Part shown: positions 49,241-57,802 of the stretch, one piece after another
How positions within the stretch are numbered: the stretch's first letter is position 1
Layout: every line of letters begins with the position of its first letter
Assembly (NCBI GenBank): GCA_963824225.1
Contig: CAWGOF010000003.1
Coordinates: 3,286,001-3,350,000 of the forward strand
DNA: 64,000 nucleotides
Source of the DNA: CAWGOF01 sp963824225
GTDB taxonomy: Bacteria; Acidobacteriota; Polarisedimenticolia; Polarisedimenticolales; Polarisedimenticolaceae
Direction of reading: 5' to 3'
Made by a program: the position numbers and the translations under genes
Notes under the pieces: model-generated
Databases searched by the model: none
Seen by the model: the letters and a program-made list of their open reading frames with translations, nothing else
Told to the model about the DNA's origin: nothing

Positions 49241-49839
49241 CCAAGGAGTCGGGTCAGCGCGCGGTCGTGGATCCGACCGAGCAGCAGCTGGGCCAGCACC
49301 GCGCCGAGGAGCGCGAGGAACATGTCCCACTGCGTGTCCCACGGGTCGCCCTGCGTCCCGAGGAACGCGGCTGCGGCCTGGTCGAAAGCCAGCGCCGCCC
49401 ACCACTCGATCAGCTCGTAGCACGCGCTGAACGCCAGGCACGTCGCCGTCGTCAGAACGAACAGCCAGCGTCCGCGCACGAGCGGCGACGTGCGCAGGAG
49501 CAGCTCGCGGACCAAGATCGCGGGAACGAAGCCCTGGGCGAAGTGGCCGAGCCGGTCGTAGTGGTTGCGCGCGAAGCCACACAGCTCCTGGGCCCAGACG
49601 CCGAGCGGCACGCGCGCGTACGTGTAGTGCCCGCCGAGAATCAGGATCAGCGCGTGGATCGCCAGCAGCGTGTAGGTCAAGCGCGTGAGCGGGAAGCGCC
49701 GCCAGGTCAGGAACAGCACGGGGGCGCCGATCAGGACCGGCGCGACCTCGAGCCACCACGTCGCGCGATCGACGGGCGCGATGCCCGAGAGCACGAGCGC
49801 GACGCCGACGATCAGGCCCAGGAAGCGGAGATAGCTCAT
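49237..49839 (-). CDS. DUF2238 (YjdF-like) membrane protein
   Basis: A 200-residue integral membrane protein with six predicted helices. It carries the family's marker sequence LGGHYTYARVPLGVWAQE, then RNHYDRLGHFAQGFVPAILVRELLLRTSPL and LAFSACYELIEWWAALAF, matching the DUF2238/YjdF family whose role is unknown. It precedes the HTTM gene with an ATGA overlap, and follows the CRTAC1 gene after 10 bases. Confidence 0.88.
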   Translation of the reverse strand: MSYLRFLGLIVGVALVLSGIAPVDRATWWLEVAPVLIGAPVLFLTWRRFPLTRLTYTLLAIHALILILGGHYTYARVPLGVWAQELCGFARNHYDRLGHFAQGFVPAILVRELLLRTSPLVRGRWLFVLTTATCLAFSACYELIEWWAALAFDQAAAAFLGTQGDPWDTQWDMFLALLGAVLAQLLLGRIHDRALTRLLG

Positions 49840-49849
49840 CCGGACCGGG

Positions 49850-51535
49850 TCAGCGTCCGCCGCCCGTCGTCTGGCCTTCGCGGATCGTGATCACCCGGTC
49901 GACGTGTGCGTCCCCGACCGTGTCGACGACCCCGCTGGGCCAGCGCACCTCGAGCCGCTCGATGCGGCCGATCGGCCCGACGCCGAAATGCAGTCGCGGG
50001 TCGTGGGCCGAGAGATACGAGCCGCCGCCCTTGCGCTCGCGAATCCACGTCTTGCCAGCGCTCGACACCTTGACGCGCGCGCCGACCCCGTCCTTGTTCG
50101 ACTTCGTGCCGATCAGCCGGACCTCGAGCCAGTGGCGCTCGCCCTTCGGGCTGTCGTTGCGCAGCAGCATCCCCGGCTCGTCGAGCGCGGTCACGAACAC
50201 GTCGACGTCACCGTCGTCGTCGTAGTCGCCGAACGCCGCGCCGCGGAACGAGCGCTCGACCGCCAAGCCCGCCGACTTGCCGACCTCGACGAACCGCTTG
50301 CCCTCGTTGCGGAACAGGTGGTTCGCCTGGCGGAACGACGTCCCGATGCCGTGGCCGTCGACCTGCGGGTACACGTGGCCGTTGGCGATGAACAGGTCCG
50401 AATCCCCGTCGTGGTCGAAGTCGTGGAACCCGACGCCCCACGAGAGCTGCATGTAGGTGACGTTCATCCCGACGAGCTGCGACTCGTCGACGAAGAACTT
50501 CCCGCCGATGTTGCGGTAGACCGTCTTGAGGTCCTGGGAGAACGTGGTCAGCGCGATGTCGAGCCAGCCATCCCCGTTGTAGTCGGCGAAATCGGTTCCC
50601 ATGCCGGCCTGCGCCCGGCCGTCGGCGTTGAACGCGACGCCCTTGGACAGCCCGACGTCCTTGAACGCGCCCTTGCCGTCGTTGTCCCACAGCGAGCTGG
50701 CCACGCTGTCGTTGGCCACGTAGACGTCCTGGTCGCCGTCCCCATCGTAGTCAGCGGTGACGACGCCCAGTCCGTACCGCGGCGTGTCGAGCCACATGCC
50801 CACGCCCTTGGTCACGTCGGTGAACGTTCCGTCCCCGTTGTTGCGGTACATCGCGTCCTGGACCGGGACCTGCCCGATCGGCCCGCAGAACACCTCGATC
50901 CCGCGGTACGCGCAGTTCTTCGCCCGGGCCGCGGGCGTCCCGGCCCGCGGGACGGCGGAGGGCGCGCCGACCATGTAGTTCGCCACGTACAGGTCGAGGT
51001 CGCCGTCGTCCTCCATGTCGAAGAACGCGGCGGACGACGACCAGCGGTCGCCGTCGGCCACACCGGCCTTGGCCGTCACGTTCTCGAACGTGCCGTCGCC
51101 CTTGTTGCGGTACAGGACGTTCGGTCCGAGGTTCGTGACGTACAGGTCCGGATCGCCGTCGTTGTCGTAGTCCCCGACCGCGACGCCGAACCCCCACTCG
51201 CGATTCGCGACGCCGGCCTTGTCCGTCACGTCGACGAACCGCCCCGCGCCGTCGCCGCGATACAGCCGGCTCGGCTCGCCCTGGCCGGCCTTGCGATCGA
51301 GCCGCGAGCCGTTGACCACGTACAGGTCGAGCTTGCCGTCGAGGTCGTAGTCGAGCCACGCGGCGCCGGCGCCCATGCCCTCGACGAGCCAGCCCTTGTC
51401 CGCCGCCGCGGCGCCGCACACGTTGCGGTACTCGATGCCCGAGCCCGGCGTGACATCGATGAACCACAGGTCCGGGGACTGGGCCAGCGCTCGCACGGTG
51501 GCGAGCGGCACGACGAGGAGCAGCGCGACTCTCAC
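49850..51535 (-). CDS. CRTAC1-like FG-GAP/VCBS repeat protein with ASPIC/UnbV domain, exported
   Basis: A 561-residue exported protein. The signal peptide is followed by a beta-propeller of FG-GAP/VCBS blades with calcium-binding D.D.DG.LD motifs: AAWLDYDLDGKLDLYVVNG, VGDYDNDGDPDLYVTN, FFDMEDDGDLDLYVAN, TADYDGDGDQDVYVAND, FADYNGDGWLDIALT, HDFDHDGDSDLFIANG, FGDYDDDGDVDVFVTA. The C-terminal ASPIC/UnbV domain reads RHWLEVRLIGTKSNKDGVGARVKV...LHFGVGPIGRIERLEVRWPSG. Such proteins bind calcium and act outside the cytoplasm; function unclear. GTG start at 51535 overlaps the TPR gene's stop (GTGA). Confidence 0.92.
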   Translation of the reverse strand: MRVALLLVVPLATVRALAQSPDLWFIDVTPGSGIEYRNVCGAAAADKGWLVEGMGAGAAWLDYDLDGKLDLYVVNGSRLDRKAGQGEPSRLYRGDGAGRFVDVTDKAGVANREWGFGVAVGDYDNDGDPDLYVTNLGPNVLYRNKGDGTFENVTAKAGVADGDRWSSSAAFFDMEDDGDLDLYVANYMVGAPSAVPRAGTPAARAKNCAYRGIEVFCGPIGQVPVQDAMYRNNGDGTFTDVTKGVGMWLDTPRYGLGVVTADYDGDGDQDVYVANDSVASSLWDNDGKGAFKDVGLSKGVAFNADGRAQAGMGTDFADYNGDGWLDIALTTFSQDLKTVYRNIGGKFFVDESQLVGMNVTYMQLSWGVGFHDFDHDGDSDLFIANGHVYPQVDGHGIGTSFRQANHLFRNEGKRFVEVGKSAGLAVERSFRGAAFGDYDDDGDVDVFVTALDEPGMLLRNDSPKGERHWLEVRLIGTKSNKDGVGARVKVSSAGKTWIRERKGGGSYLSAHDPRLHFGVGPIGRIERLEVRWPSGVVDTVGDAHVDRVITIREGQTTGGGR

Positions 51536-52368
51536 TCGTCGGCCGCCATCGGACCCGTGGGGGTCTTCTGCGCCTGGATCTTCGCGTGCTTGTCGAATGC
51601 GCGCTGCGCGTCCTCGACGCGCCCGAGGCGCAGGAGGACCTGGCCGTAGGCGTAGTACGCCGACCCGTGCTCGGGGCTCGCGCGCAGCAGCTCCTCGAGC
51701 ATCTCGCGCGCGCGATCGACCGCACCCATCGCCAGGTCGAGCGCCGCGAGCTTGTACAGCGAGTCGTTGTACGCCTCGAGCTCGTCGGGCGTGTGCGGCT
51801 CGAGCTCGAGCACCTGCTCGTACGCGCGGTACGCGTCCTTGAACCGCTCGGCGAGCTTGAGCGCGTCGCCCAGGTGGTACCACGCGAACAGGTAGTCCGA
51901 CTTGCTGGCGATCGCCTTCTGGTACCAGTCGATCGCCGCCGCGGCGTCGCCGGCCTTGTACGCCAGGTTGCCCAGGTTGTGCAGCGCGATCGGGTGGCCC
52001 GGCGACACCGCGAGCAGTCGCTTGTACGTGGCGACAGCGTCGTCCACGCGTGCGCCGGTCCCGTAGGCCAGCGCCAGGTCGAGGAGCGTGCGCGGATCGG
52101 ACGGCCGGTGCTGGGCCAGGATCTCGAACTCGCGGACCGCTTCGTCGAGGAGCCGCGCGCCGTGGAGCGCGATGGCCAGGCGCCGGCGCAGCTCGTCGTC
52201 GTCGGGATGGGCCTGGACTTGCGCCCGCAGATCCTCGATCTCCCGGTCGTCGGTCCGGGCCACAGGAGGTGGCGCAGGTTGGGGGGCGGGCGTAGGCTCT
52301 CCTGCAGCCGCCGGGAGGGCCGCGAGCACGAGGAGCAGCGTCGCCTGGACGCATGGGTTCGAGCGCAT
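51532..52368 (-). CDS. Exported TPR-repeat protein
   Basis: A 278-residue protein with a signal peptide (ATLLLVLAALPAAAG) and a Pro-rich linker. About six tetratricopeptide repeats follow (RRRLAIALHGARLLDEAVREFEILAQHRPSDPRTLLDLALAYGTGARVDDAVATYKRLLAVSPGHPIALHNLGNLAYKAGD... WYHLGDALKLAERFKDAYRAYEQVLELEPHTPDE...YGQVLLRLGRVEDAQRAFDKHAKI). TPR proteins of this kind assemble protein complexes in the periplasm. It begins a minus-strand run coupled to the CRTAC1 gene. It is divergent from the HTH-TPR regulator at 52457; the 88-base gap holds the promoters. Confidence 0.9.
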   Translation of the reverse strand: MRSNPCVQATLLLVLAALPAAAGEPTPAPQPAPPPVARTDDREIEDLRAQVQAHPDDDELRRRLAIALHGARLLDEAVREFEILAQHRPSDPRTLLDLALAYGTGARVDDAVATYKRLLAVSPGHPIALHNLGNLAYKAGDAAAAIDWYQKAIASKSDYLFAWYHLGDALKLAERFKDAYRAYEQVLELEPHTPDELEAYNDSLYKLAALDLAMGAVDRAREMLEELLRASPEHGSAYYAYGQVLLRLGRVEDAQRAFDKHAKIQAQKTPTGPMAADE

Positions 52369-52456
52369 GGTGGGCCCCGATACCCTACCCGAAGCGCCGC
52401 CCCCGAACCAGGTCGTTGACAGCCTGCCGGGACCCGGTTAGGTTGCGATTGTTCCC

Positions 52457-53785
52457 GTGACGCCCGCGCGGCGTCCGGGGGTGGGGGCGGGCACCGTGCA
52501 GGACCGGTCGGATGGGGGCGGCCGCCGCACCGAACAGGCGAAGTCTCGCAAAGCCAAGACCGCGCACGGCGGGTCGGAGAGCCCATCGGCGCGGCTCGCC
52601 GCGGCGCAGAAGGCGATCGGCAACTTCTTGCGCGCTACACGAGCGAGCCAGCGCCTGACCCAGCAGCAGGTCGCGACGCTCACGCGCAAGTCACCGTGGC
52701 AGCTGTCGCGCGCGGCGATCAGCGCGATCGAGCGCGGACAGAACTTCCCGGGCATGGAAGCGATGCTCGCCCTATCGCACGTCCTGTACATCGACCCCAA
52801 GGAGCTGGTCGAGCGCGCGCGCATGTCGACCGTCGTGCCGGTCGACGTCACCGGAATGACCTACGAAGACCTCGAGCACCGCGCCGAGCACTACTTCTGG
52901 GCCGGAGATTTTCGCCAGGCGCTCTCGGTGTACGACGCGATCCTGGAGAAGATCGCGCTCGAGGGTGGGATCGAGGACGAGGCGTCCGCGCGACGGATCG
53001 CGCGGCTCGAGATCCGCCGGGCCACCGCGCTCAAGCGCGCGGGAGCGCTCCTGTCGGCGATTTCGACGGCCGAGCGCGCGATCGCGCTCGGCGCCCTGTA
53101 CCCCGACATCCAGGCCGACGCGTACGTCGTGCTGGCCGACCTGCAGTGCCATCGCGGCCACCTGCCGCTGGCCAGCGATGCCGCACGACGCGCGGTCGAG
53201 CTCGCCCCGCGCGCGGGGCCTCAGACCCGCGGCTGGGCGCACATCGTCGATGGGCGAGTGCGCTTCCTGTCCGGCCGATACGAGGAGGCGCGCGCCGCGT
53301 TCCTCGATGCCCGACGGTGCGCCGAGGAGAGCGGCGACCGCCAGCACCTGACGCACATCGACGGGAACGTCGGCGTGTGCTGGATGCACCTGGGCGATCT
53401 GACGCGCGCGCGCGAGTGGCTCGACCGCGCTCTCGGTCATGCGCGCGAGAACACCCAGCCGGCGCTCGAGGCGAGCTGGCTCGTCGAGATCGGCAAGGTC
53501 GCGCTCGCGAGTGACAACCCGACCGAGGCCGACCGCCTGGCGCTCGCGGCGCTGCGCATCGCCCGGCCGCGCGAGCACTCGCTCACCGTGTTCCGCGCCG
53601 AATGGCTGCGGCACCGGGTGGCCGAGCACGTGGCCGGCGAGGCCGGCGCGGCCGACCGCCCGCGGCTCGAGACGCTGCGGAAGCTGCTGCTGCAGCTCGA
53701 TCAGCACGAAGGCATCGAGGAGATCCAGGAGTTCAAGCAGTCCCTTCTGCGCGCACGGTCCGGCGGAGGCGAGGTAGCTCCATGA
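52457..53785 (+). CDS. Xre-type helix-turn-helix protein with C-terminal TPR repeats
   Basis: A 442-residue cytoplasmic regulator. A low-complexity basic N-terminus comes first, then an Xre/Cro helix-turn-helix (about residues 50-115, FLRATRASQRLTQQQVATLTRKSPWQLSRAAISAIERGQNFPGMEAMLALSHVL). A long TPR array follows (about 135-420, LEHRAEHYFWAGDFRQALSVYDAILEKI; ADLQCHRGHLPLASDAARRAVEL). The HTH-plus-TPR layout resembles RRNPP-type and other helical-repeat regulators that sense peptides or protein partners. No ligand can be inferred. The GTG at 52457 is the earliest start; GTG at about 52496 would remove a non-conserved stretch. Its stop overlaps the next gene (ATGA). Next to the divergent TPR-CRTAC1 operon, a likely target. 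Confidence 0.85.
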   Translation: MTPARRPGVGAGTVQDRSDGGGRRTEQAKSRKAKTAHGGSESPSARLAAAQKAIGNFLRATRASQRLTQQQVATLTRKSPWQLSRAAISAIERGQNFPGMEAMLALSHVLYIDPKELVERARMSTVVPVDVTGMTYEDLEHRAEHYFWAGDFRQALSVYDAILEKIALEGGIEDEASARRIARLEIRRATALKRAGALLSAISTAERAIALGALYPDIQADAYVVLADLQCHRGHLPLASDAARRAVELAPRAGPQTRGWAHIVDGRVRFLSGRYEEARAAFLDARRCAEESGDRQHLTHIDGNVGVCWMHLGDLTRAREWLDRALGHARENTQPALEASWLVEIGKVALASDNPTEADRLALAALRIARPREHSLTVFRAEWLRHRVAEHVAGEAGAADRPRLETLRKLLLQLDQHEGIEEIQEFKQSLLRARSGGGEVAP

Positions 53786-54555
53786 GCATCGAGGTAACCA
53801 GCATGAGGATCCCGCTGTTCGTCGGGATCGTGGCCCTGATCGCCGCATCGGGCGTTCAGGGACAGGATCCGCCGCCCAAGCAGTGCACCGATCCGGTCCT
53901 CGGGATCATCGAGGGGCCCGACCCGGTCACGGGTCGCTGTCTCCACGAAGCCACCGGCGCCCAGACGCGTGCCGACCGTCCAGCGCACGCGGCCCGCGAT
54001 CCGCACTCGGGGCAGCTCGTCGGCGTGTGGGCCGAAGCGGTCGCCGACGATCACGACATCGCGCTGGCCGAGTGGGACGGCGAACGTCCCGGGCGCACGA
54101 TCTACCTGACCTCGACGCTCGCCGACGACCTCGATCCGCAGATCGCATTCGACACGGCCGGTGGGCTGCACGTCGTGTGGTGGAGCCGCGGCGAGCGCGA
54201 CGAGATCGTGTACACGCGGCGCGACCCGCGCACCGACCGCTGGCTTCCCGACCGGATCGTCGCGACGGGCGGCCGGAGCCCGGCGCTCGCGGTCGACCGG
54301 GAGGCGGCGTGGTTCGCGTTCGTGCGCGACGTCCCGGGAGGGAGCGAGATCGTGCTCGTCGAGCCCGGGGATGCGGGTGCGGCCGTGACATCGGTCGCCG
54401 TGCGCACGGCGGACCGCGGCGTGACGGAGCTGTTCCTCACGATCCGCGACGGTCGGCCGAGCCTCGGCTGGATCGAGAGCGACGGCCGCGTCGTGAGCGC
54501 CGAGCGCTGGGGCACGATGTGGGTCCGGCACGGCGCGGGGACCCGGGACCGCTAG
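53782..54555 (+). CDS. Exported protein with propeller-like repeats
   Basis: A 257-residue protein with a signal peptide (MRIPLFVGIVALIAASGVQG; ATG 53803 is an alternative start inside it). The mature part contains short strand-rich units resembling sialidase or WD-type blades (LVGVWAEAVADDHDIALAEWDGERPGRTIYL, PQIAFDTAGGLHVVWWSRGERDEIVYTRRD, SPALAVDREAAWFAFVRDVPGGSEIVLVE, RPSLGWIESDGRVVSAERWG). No active-site residues recognised. The ATG at 53782 overlaps the regulator's stop (ATGA), so both are expressed together. Possibly the regulator's sensed or controlled partner; inference only. Confidence 0.68.
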   Translation: MSIEVTSMRIPLFVGIVALIAASGVQGQDPPPKQCTDPVLGIIEGPDPVTGRCLHEATGAQTRADRPAHAARDPHSGQLVGVWAEAVADDHDIALAEWDGERPGRTIYLTSTLADDLDPQIAFDTAGGLHVVWWSRGERDEIVYTRRDPRTDRWLPDRIVATGGRSPALAVDREAAWFAFVRDVPGGSEIVLVEPGDAGAAVTSVAVRTADRGVTELFLTIRDGRPSLGWIESDGRVVSAERWGTMWVRHGAGTRDR

Positions 54556-54588
54556 TCGCATCGTTGCGGGCTCGGCTATCCTGGGCGC

Positions 54589-56613
54589 ATGCCCAGGATC
54601 GAGACGATTCGCAACATCGGTATCGTCGCGCACATCGACGCGGGGAAGACGACCGTCACCGAGCGGTTCCTGCACCACGCGGGCAAGATCCACCGCGTCG
54701 GCGAGGTGCACGACGGCCAGTCGCAGATGGACTGGATGCCGCAGGAGCGCGAGCGCGGGATCACCATCACCGCCGCGGCGACGGTGCTGCCGTGGCGGGC
54801 GCACGAGATCCACCTGATCGACACGCCGGGCCACGTCGACTTCACGATCGAGGTCGAGCGCAGCCTGCGCGTCCTCGACGGCGCGGTCGTCGTGTTCTGC
54901 GGTGTGGCCGGGGTCGAGCCGCAGACCGAGACGGTGTGGCGCCAGGCGGACAAGTTCCACGTTCCGCGGATCGCGTTCGTGAACAAGCTCGATCGGGTGG
55001 GCGCCGACTTCCCGGGCGTCGTCTCGGCGATCCGCGAACGGCTGCACGCTCCCGCCGTCCCGCTGCAGGTACCGATCGGAACCGAGGAGCGGCTCGACGG
55101 CGTGGTCGATCTGCTGCGCATGCGCGCGGTCCTGCTCACGGGCGAGCTGCAGGACGCGGGGCAGGAGGCGCCGATCCCCGACGAGCTGCGCGAGACGGCG
55201 CAGGCCGCCCGGGCCCGGCTCGTCGAGGCCGCCGCCGACTTCGACGACCGGATCGCCGAGGCGTTCCTGGCCGAGCGCGAGCCCGCCGAAGCCGACCTGC
55301 GCGCGGCGATCCGCCGCGGGTGCATCGAGCTGCGGCTCGTTCCGGTGCTGTGCGGCGCCGCGCTGCGCAACAAGGGCATCCGCCAGCTCCTCGATGCGGT
55401 CGTGGACTACCTGCCGTCGCCGGTCGATCTGCCGCCCGTCGTCGGCGTCGATCCGCGCGACCCGTCGCGGCGCATCGAGCGCCAGCCCAAGGACGGCGAG
55501 CCGCTCGCGGCGCTCGCGTTCAAGGTCGCGATGGACGAGGGGCGGAAGATCGTCTACCTGCGCACGTTCAGCGGCGTGATCGAGCCGGGGCAGGAGCTGC
55601 TCAACGTCCGCGCGGGCAAGGTGGAGAAGGTCGCGCGGCTGTTCTTCGTCCACGCGGACAAGCGCGAGCGCGCCGACCGGGCGGGAGCGGGGAGCATCGT
55701 CGCCGCCGCGGGACTGAAGTTCGCGACGACGGGCGACACGCTGTGCAGCCCCGACGCGCCGATCCTGCTCGAGCGCATCGACACGTACGAGCCGGTGATC
55801 TCGATCGCCATCGAGCCGAAGAGCCAGGCCGCGCGCGAGCGCCTGGACTTCGCGCTGGCCAAGATGGCCGACGAGGATCCGACGTTCCACGTGCGCCAGG
55901 ATCCCGAGACCGGACAGACTCTGATCTCGGGAATGGGCGAGCTGCACCTCGAGGTCGTCGTCGACCGGCTGCGGCGCGAGTATGGCGTCCAGGCCAACGT
56001 CGGCCGGCCGCAGGTCGTGTGCCGCGAGACGATTCGCTCGGCGGGCGAGGGCCGGGCGACGTTCCATCGCGAGCTCAAGGAAGCCGAGCTGTACGGCGAG
56101 GCAGCGTGCCGCGTGCGGCCGCGCGAGCGCGGAGCGGGCAATCGAATCGTCTCCGCGCTCGACGGCCCGCTCGAGGTCCGACCGGCGATCGTCGACGCCG
56201 CGCTCGCCGGGCTCAGCGAGGCGGCGCAGTCGGGGCCCGCAGGCTATCCGCTCGAGGACATCGAGGCCGAGCTGACGTCGGTCGGCTGGCGCGACGAGGC
56301 GCAGCCCGAGATCGGGGTCAAGGTCGCCGCGGCCGAGGCGCTGCGCCACGCCGTGGCCGACGCGTCACCGCTGTTGCTCGAGCCGATCATGGCCGCCGAG
56401 ATCCTGGTCCCCGAGGAGTACCTGGGAGCGGTGCTCGGCGACGTGCAGGCGCGCCGAGGGCAGGTCCAGGAGGTCGCGACGCGCTCGGGCATCAAGGCGA
56501 TCCACGCCCTCGTGCCCCTGCGCGGCATGTTCGGCTACTCGACCGACGTGCGCTCGCTGACCAAGGGCCGCGCGACCTTCACCATGCAGTTCCACGCCTA
56601 CGACGACGCGTGA
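54589..56613 (+). CDS. Elongation factor G paralogue (translational GTPase)
   Basis: A 674-residue EF-G. The G domain has motifs VAHIDAGKTT (residues about 13-22), RGITI, DTPGHVDF and NKLDRV. Domain II (KVAMDEGRKIVYLRTFSGVIEPGQEL) is followed by domain III with GMGELHLEVVVDRLRREYGV. Domain IV (about 475-590) and domain V (PIMAAEILVPEEYLGAVLGDVQARRGQVQEVATRSGIKAI...YSTDVRSLTKGRATFTMQF) complete it. It is shorter than a standard EF-G (about 690-700), and the gene stands alone rather than in the S12-S7-Tu cluster. It therefore looks like a second, specialised EF-G of the type seen in several deltaproteobacteria. Ribosomal role (translocation versus recycling) is not decided by sequence. Confidence 0.9.
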   Translation: MPRIETIRNIGIVAHIDAGKTTVTERFLHHAGKIHRVGEVHDGQSQMDWMPQERERGITITAAATVLPWRAHEIHLIDTPGHVDFTIEVERSLRVLDGAVVVFCGVAGVEPQTETVWRQADKFHVPRIAFVNKLDRVGADFPGVVSAIRERLHAPAVPLQVPIGTEERLDGVVDLLRMRAVLLTGELQDAGQEAPIPDELRETAQAARARLVEAAADFDDRIAEAFLAEREPAEADLRAAIRRGCIELRLVPVLCGAALRNKGIRQLLDAVVDYLPSPVDLPPVVGVDPRDPSRRIERQPKDGEPLAALAFKVAMDEGRKIVYLRTFSGVIEPGQELLNVRAGKVEKVARLFFVHADKRERADRAGAGSIVAAAGLKFATTGDTLCSPDAPILLERIDTYEPVISIAIEPKSQAARERLDFALAKMADEDPTFHVRQDPETGQTLISGMGELHLEVVVDRLRREYGVQANVGRPQVVCRETIRSAGEGRATFHRELKEAELYGEAACRVRPRERGAGNRIVSALDGPLEVRPAIVDAALAGLSEAAQSGPAGYPLEDIEAELTSVGWRDEAQPEIGVKVAAAEALRHAVADASPLLLEPIMAAEILVPEEYLGAVLGDVQARRGQVQEVATRSGIKAIHALVPLRGMFGYSTDVRSLTKGRATFTMQFHAYDDA

Positions 56614-56625
56614 TTGAGTGATTGA

Positions 56626-56656
56626 GGGGTCAGGTCTCGATTCTTTGTCTGACCTC
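56626..56656. repeat. Degenerate REP-like element between convergent genes
   Basis: Bases 56626-56647 match the left arm of the palindromic element at 61183-61204 at 21 of 22 positions (starting GGGGTCAGGTCTCGA). A short decayed right arm follows (CTGACC at 56649-56654 pairing with GGTCAG). It lies between the convergent EF-G and PiT genes, where it could act as a bidirectional terminator. About 80 bases beyond it up to the transporter stop hold nothing else recognisable. Confidence 0.75.
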
Positions 56657-56736
56657 GTCCGCGTCGACTGGAATCGCTTGGCGCCGGTTACTCGATTCGC
56701 AACGCGAAGCCGGACGATCGCGCTTGTCCGAACGCC

Positions 56737-57783
56737 CTACCAGACGAGGTCGATGACCAGGTAGCTGATCGCACCGACGAGCGCAGACATCGGGATCGTC
56801 AGGACCCAGGCCCACACGACGCGGCCGGCGATGCCCCAGCGCACCGCCGAGAGCCGGGCCACCGAGCCGACGCCGACGATCGCCCCCGTGATCGTGTGCG
56901 TCGTCGAGACCGGGATGCCCAGGCGCGCCGAGGTGAACAGCGACACCGCAGCCGCCATCTCGGCGCAGGCGCCGCCGTAGGGCCGCAGACGCGTGAGGCG
57001 CAACCCCATGGTTTTCACGATCCGCCAGCCCCCGAACATCGTGCCCAGCGCGATCGCCAGGTGACAGGCGAGCACGATCCAGAACGGGAACTGCACGTGG
57101 CCCTGCTGGAACTCCCCCTGCTGGGCCTTCCAGATGCTGGCGTAGAGCAGCGCGGCGATGATGCCCATCGTCTTCTGCGCATCGTTCGTGCCGTGTCCCA
57201 GGCTGTACAGCGCAGCCGAGCCGAGCTGAACCACGCGGAACCCGCGGTCCATCTTCGCCGCCGACACGCCGCGGAACACCCACACGACGATCAGCACCAG
57301 GGCGAACCCGAGGACGAAGCCGAGCAACGGCGCGAGGACGATGAACTCGAGCGTGACCATTAGCTTTCCGGTGCGGAGCACGCTGGCGTAGGTCCCGGCG
57401 TAAGCCATCGCCGCTCCGCCGAACCCGCCGAGGAGCGCGTGCGACGAGCTCGTGGGCAGGCCGATGCGCCAGGTCAGCAGGTCCCACGCGATCGCGCCGA
57501 CGAGCCCGGCAAAGATCACTTCCGCCGTGACGAACTCGGGCTCGACCCACTTGGCCACCGTGTTGGCCACGGCGACGCCGAAGAACCAGGCCGCGGCGAA
57601 GTTCCACCACGCGGCCCACAGCACGGCGGTCGCCGGCCGCAGCACGCGCGTGCCGACGATCGTGGCGATCGAGTTGGCGGCGTCGTGGAACCCGTTGACG
57701 AAGTCGAACGTCAGGGCGACGAGGACGATCAGGAAGATCCACGGCTCGCCGGCGAGCGCCTGCAGGGTGTCGACGAGACCCAC
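56737..57783 (-). CDS. PiT-family inorganic phosphate transporter
   Basis: A 348-residue membrane protein with ten or more helices. It carries both inverted halves of the phosphate-permease signature: TFDFVNGFHDAANSIATIVGTRVL at the N-terminus and SLGHGTNDAQKTMGIIAALL in the second half, with GLPTSSSHALLGGFGGAA and GIPVSTTHTITGAIVG as the duplicated pore segments. It takes up phosphate (as metal-phosphate) driven by protons. GTG start at 57783. It is preceded by the DUF47/PhoU-like gene, 19 bases upstream. Confidence 0.95.
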   Translation of the reverse strand: MGLVDTLQALAGEPWIFLIVLVALTFDFVNGFHDAANSIATIVGTRVLRPATAVLWAAWWNFAAAWFFGVAVANTVAKWVEPEFVTAEVIFAGLVGAIAWDLLTWRIGLPTSSSHALLGGFGGAAMAYAGTYASVLRTGKLMVTLEFIVLAPLLGFVLGFALVLIVVWVFRGVSAAKMDRGFRVVQLGSAALYSLGHGTNDAQKTMGIIAALLYASIWKAQQGEFQQGHVQFPFWIVLACHLAIALGTMFGGWRIVKTMGLRLTRLRPYGGACAEMAAAVSLFTSARLGIPVSTTHTITGAIVGVGSVARLSAVRWGIAGRVVWAWVLTIPMSALVGAISYLVIDLVW

Positions 57784-57802
57784 GATCGTGTCTCGCCCGG
57801 CC

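Noticed and set aside
53701..56349. Long minus-strand open frame opposite EF-G
   Set aside because: Mirror of EF-G codon bias; no recognisable domain in its translation.
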